From Hydrotalea sp. (GTDB lineage: Bacteria > Bacteroidota > Bacteroidia > Chitinophagales > Chitinophagaceae), in contig JAKRSC010000024.1 of assembly GCA_022402565.1 (NCBI GenBank), positions 43,942-107,941 on the forward strand: a DNA stretch of 64,000 bases, given 5' to 3'. Every line of letters begins with the position of its first letter. Position 1 is the stretch's first letter. Of this stretch, positions 61,477-64,000 are shown piece by piece. Both the position numbers and the translations under genes were made by a program. The notes under the pieces are model-generated. The model saw only the letters and a program-made list of their open reading frames with translations, was not told the DNA's origin and ran no database searches.

Positions 61477-62937
61477 TCAATACACCTCCAAATTAGAAAT
61501 AACAGGACAAGCTTTCGAGTCATGAATCGTAATTCGAATCTTGGAAGTTTGTACTGGATTGATTTTCAAAATTCGCTTATACCCTATTGTGGTAGCTGTT
61601 GCAACTTTTTCCCATGCACCATCCTTCCAAACTTCCACCGCAAGCGACTTCACTCTTTGACCTAATGGAATGTATTCTTGTAAAACAACGTACTTAATAG
61701 AGGTGGGCTGCTCCAGTTCTACTGTACAACTTGCTTGTGTTATGTGGTCATCGGTAGTCCAGTATGTTTCCTCCTTCCCATCTGTTACATGTTTTGGAGC
61801 AAAAGATAGATGCCCTCCTCTTATATGCGATGAAGTTACTTTGGCACCTGCCGCTTTATTCACTGCAAATTCACGATCAAGTATTTTTTTAAAACCCCGA
61901 AGGGCAGCAACATCATTTTCGTGTAATAAACCTCTTTTATCGGGTGGAATATTCAACAACAAAGTCGAACCTCTCCCAACACTAGATAGATAAATATCAA
62001 ATAGCTGCTCGGGTGTTTTCACTCGATCATTTTCACTTTCATGCCAAAACCATCCGGGCCTGATAGATACATCTACTTCTGCTGGCACCCATTGACTGCC
62101 ATCGGGTGAGCCTTTGCCTAACAAGGATTCAATTCCGGCTTTACCGGCAAAAAGCGTATCGGTTGTAATAGTGTTCCAATTGGTTTCATCTACATAGCCG
62201 CGCTCATTCCCCACCCACCTTATGTCTGGCCCTGCATCGCTGAAAAACAATACAGAGGGTTGCATCTTTTTAACCAGCTCAATAGTTGTAGGCCAATCAT
62301 AGTATGTAGCGCCATCAATTTTTCTTTTTTCATTGGCACCTCCATAAAACCCATCACCACCATTGGCACCATCAAACCACATTTCTACAATGGGTCCATA
62401 TTGACTGAATAATTCTCTTAACTGATTTCTATAATAGTTTATGTATGAAGAAGTACCATAGTCTGCCCTATTACGATCCCAAGGAGAAAGATATACACCA
62501 AAATGCAAACCATACTTTTTACTGGATGCACTCACCTCTTTTACCAAATTGCCCCGACCGTTTTTGTATGGACTATTCTTAATGGTATGATTTGAATACT
62601 TGGATGGCCATAAGCAAAATCCATCGTGGTGCTTGGTGGTGAATATCATTGTCTTAAATCCTGTTTCTTTCAATGTACTTGCCCATTGGTCGGTGTTGAG
62701 TGCTGATGGATTGAACAACTGGGGACTTTCATTTCCATAACCCCATTCCTTATCAGTAAACGTATTGATGCTAAAATGAATGAATGCATTCATTTCCATT
62801 TTATGCCATTTCATTTGCGCAGGAGAAGGAATTGGGTGAACGGGTGAAGGAGGTGAAACGGATTTTTGCTGAGCAATATTTGAGATTGAAAGAAATAATC
62901 CAATGAGACCTGTGTATAATTTCAAATACTGATGCAT
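61477..62937 (-). CDS. Alpha-L-fucosidase, GH29, with discoidin-like C-terminal domain
   Basis: A 486-residue exported enzyme (signal peptide MHQYLKLYTGLIGLFLSISN). The GH29 barrel carries AFIHFSINTFTDKEWG, FTTKHHDGFCLWPS, the nucleophile D189 in IVEMWFDGANGGDGFYGG and PDGSQWVPAEVDVSI. A C-terminal F5/8-type carbohydrate-binding fold covers about 355-486 (DGKEETYWTTDD). It removes fucose from glycans. It lies alone on the minus strand, after the hip operon; a repeat zone follows. Confidence 0.93.
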   Translation of the reverse strand: MHQYLKLYTGLIGLFLSISNIAQQKSVSPPSPVHPIPSPAQMKWHKMEMNAFIHFSINTFTDKEWGYGNESPQLFNPSALNTDQWASTLKETGFKTMIFTTKHHDGFCLWPSKYSNHTIKNSPYKNGRGNLVKEVSASSKKYGLHFGVYLSPWDRNRADYGTSSYINYYRNQLRELFSQYGPIVEMWFDGANGGDGFYGGANEKRKIDGATYYDWPTTIELVKKMQPSVLFFSDAGPDIRWVGNERGYVDETNWNTITTDTLFAGKAGIESLLGKGSPDGSQWVPAEVDVSIRPGWFWHESENDRVKTPEQLFDIYLSSVGRGSTLLLNIPPDKRGLLHENDVAALRGFKKILDREFAVNKAAGAKVTSSHIRGGHLSFAPKHVTDGKEETYWTTDDHITQASCTVELEQPTSIKYVVLQEYIPLGQRVKSLAVEVWKDGAWEKVATATTIGYKRILKINPVQTSKIRITIHDSKACPVISNLEVY

Positions 62938-63048
62938 AGAAAATTAGTGGTTATTATTCCATTCACTGAAAGTAAAGCAATATAATAAGAATATCCAAAG
63001 GCTTGTTCTGAACCTGTCGATGGGACTGGGTTAGGTTCCGAATGCTTA

Positions 63049-63136
63049 AACCGGGGGTTCGAGAGCCTCACCCACCGGTATTATGTTTTGTGGTACTCGA
63101 AGGCAGGTACCTGAGGTACTCGAAGGCCACCCACCG
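63049..63136. repeat. Repeat block upstream of the GIY-YIG gene
   Basis: Bases 63049-63104 are a perfect 56-bp copy of 63702-63757. It opens with TTCGAGAGCCTCA, the reverse complement of the TGAGGCTCTCGAA core of the array, and continues with degenerate units (GGTACCTGAGGTACTCGAA) to 63136. A further degenerate copy is near 63006-63024. Confidence 0.9.
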
Positions 63137-63140
63137 GCTG

Positions 63141-63232
63141 AAATTAATTTGAACTTAGTTTCATTTGTAAAGAAGCATTCTTTGCCGCCACCGTGACTTG
63201 TGCAGTAGATGAGTCATTTACTGTTGATCTTG
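63141..63232 (-). pseudogene. Possible decayed coding fragment
   Basis: On the minus strand a frame reads SRSTVNDSSTAQVTVAAKN then ASLQMKLSSN and a stop. It looks like the C-terminal end of a beta-rich secreted protein but has no start. Its upstream side is repeat sequence. Real coding origin is uncertain. Confidence 0.2.
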
Positions 63233-63303
63233 ACCGTACCTGAGGTACTCGAACGCTGGTACCTAAAGTACTCTAGGCCGGTGCCTGAGGCTCTCGAAGG
63301 CAG
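63233..63303. repeat. Degenerate repeat units
   Basis: Diverged copies of the array core (TACCTGAGGTACTCGAA, TACCTAAAGTACTCTA, TGCCTGAGGCTCTCGAAGGC) between the upstream repeat block and the GIY-YIG gene. Confidence 0.8.
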
Positions 63304-63379
63304 CGGTTGATAAAACGCAACATCAAAAGAAATTCAATAATTTCACTTCTCTAATAGTTAGCCGCAATATCTAATAAAT

Positions 63380-63691
63380 ATGAAAGCATGGATGTATATT
63401 CTCGAATGTGCTGATGGTTCTTTTTATACTGGTAGCACAAAAGATATTGATCTTAGATTGGCACAACATGAGGCTGGTGAAGGATCTAATCATACAAAAA
63501 AAAGATTACCTGTTAAGCTAGTGTATTATGAAGAGTATGATAGAATTGATGATGCATTTTCAAGAGAAAAACAAGTTCAAGGATGGAGTAGGAAGAAGAA
63601 AATTGCTTTGATTGAGTTAGCTTATGAAAAATTACCAAAACTTTCAAGAGCTCATAAGGATATCAAAAATAAAGAGAATGGAATGTTTTGA
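63380..63691 (+). CDS. GIY-YIG nuclease superfamily protein (UPF0213/URI type)
   Basis: A 103-residue single-domain nuclease. The first strand is MYILECADGSFYTGST (GIY and YIG replaced by YIL and YTG), followed by the catalytic Arg R26 in LRLAQHEAGEGSNHTKKRLP, and E63 in REKQVQGWSRKKK. Such stand-alone proteins have no proven general role; structure-selective nuclease activity is expected. It is flanked by perfect 56-bp direct repeats 653 bp apart and sits in a zone of tandem repeats, which suggests a mobile or repeat-associated life. Confidence 0.88.
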   Translation: MKAWMYILECADGSFYTGSTKDIDLRLAQHEAGEGSNHTKKRLPVKLVYYEEYDRIDDAFSREKQVQGWSRKKKIALIELAYEKLPKLSRAHKDIKNKENGMF

Positions 63692-63701
63692 GCGTTGTAA
63701 T

Positions 63702-64000
63702 AACCGGGGGTTCGAGAGCCTCACCCACCGGTATTATGTTTTGTGGTACTCGAAGGCCGGTGCCTGAGGCTCTCGAAGGCCGGTGCCTGAGCTAGTCGAA
63801 GGCCACCCACCGGTTTTATTTTTTGTGGTACTCGAAGGCTGGTGTCTGAGGCTCTCGAAGGCCGGTGCCTGAGCTAGTCGAAGGCCACCCACCGGTATTA
63901 TGTTTTGTGGTACTCGAAGGCAGGTGCCTGAGGCTCTCGAAGGCCGGTGCCTGAGGCTCTCGAAGGCCGGTGCCTGAGGCTCTCGAAGGCCGGTGCCTGA
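63702..64000. repeat. Tandem repeat array, 23-bp units in an 82-bp higher-order period
   Basis: Core units of 23 bp (GGTGCCTGAGGCTCTCGAAG plus GCC) alternate with a 36-bp spacer starting CACCCACCGG; spacer copies start at 63722, 63804 and 63886, giving an 82-bp period (36 + 2 x 23). The last visible block has three and a half core units and runs out of the window. A variant core, CCTGAGCTAGTCGAAGG, is an almost perfect palindrome, like extragenic repeats seen in many Bacteroidota. Confidence 0.92.

Noticed and set aside
63702..64000. CRISPR array
   Set aside because: The 'spacers' are identical between periods and no cas genes are seen; it is an ordinary tandem repeat.

Overview
The window is a low-GC bacterial chromosome segment that reads as Bacteroidota, most likely Chitinophagaceae; the family-level placement is inference. 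Supporting signs are promoter -7 boxes of the form TAnnTTTG before many genes, a type IX secretion protein (PorQ), a parA-parB-DUF5683-dapB cluster, a DAHP synthase fused to chorismate mutase, and a tmRNA tag ending YAMAA. Nearly all of it is housekeeping sequence. Accessory material lies mainly in the last 5 kb.

Layout. 1-12 kb: the 3' part of dnaE, a PepSY membrane protein, an SDR that resembles halohydrin dehalogenases, selO, serA, a serine hydrolase lipoprotein, the membrane pyrophosphatase hppA and two small unknowns. 12-16 kb: ssrA (tmRNA), prmA, pnp and rpsO, all on the minus strand. 16-25.5 kb: a minus-strand aromatic amino acid operon, pheA - aminotransferase - tyrA - DEAD-box helicase - DAHP synthase/chorismate mutase - aroB - aroA - aroC - DUF952. 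It is preceded by an unannotated 28-residue leader peptide with nine consecutive aromatic residues (WFYFFYYYF) and a terminator/antiterminator pair that ends at the pheA start codon. This textbook-style attenuator is the best regulatory find in the window. 25.6-27.7 kb: a small repeat-rich lipoprotein and an ECF sigma factor followed by an anti-sigma-like/HtrA protease fusion. 27.7-38.9 kb: a nucleotidyltransferase, a PLP desulfhydrase-like enzyme, lipB and rluD (divergent, apparently leaderless), bioB, porQ, lon, an outer-membrane protein and a phosphoesterase. 39-44 kb: a metal-dependent hydrolase, parAB, a DUF5683 protein, dapB and two outer-membrane proteins. 44-51 kb: a threonine dehydrogenase-like SDR, kdsA, hutG, hutI, a CrtA-like protein, an arginase-family enzyme and an RmlD-like SDR. 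51-59.4 kb: pfkA-pyk, then a run of a CocE-type hydrolase, a GH20 hexosaminidase and a NagB-LmbE fusion, suited to degrading chitin-derived amino sugars.

59.4-64 kb: tRNA-Arg(ACG), then a compact tripartite hipB-hipS-hipT toxin-antitoxin operon (HipBST type), a GH29 fucosidase, and a GIY-YIG endonuclease gene lying between two perfect 56-bp direct repeats. The downstream repeat opens a tandem array (23-bp units inside an 82-bp higher-order period) that runs off the end of the window.

Functional links: the aro operon supplies chorismate, phenylalanine and tyrosine and appears to be controlled by translation of aromatic codons. The GH20/NagB-LmbE block should turn chitooligosaccharides into fructose-6-phosphate, which PfkA and Pyk, encoded just upstream, carry into glycolysis. 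HutI and HutG catalyse late steps of histidine degradation; hutH and hutU are not in this window.
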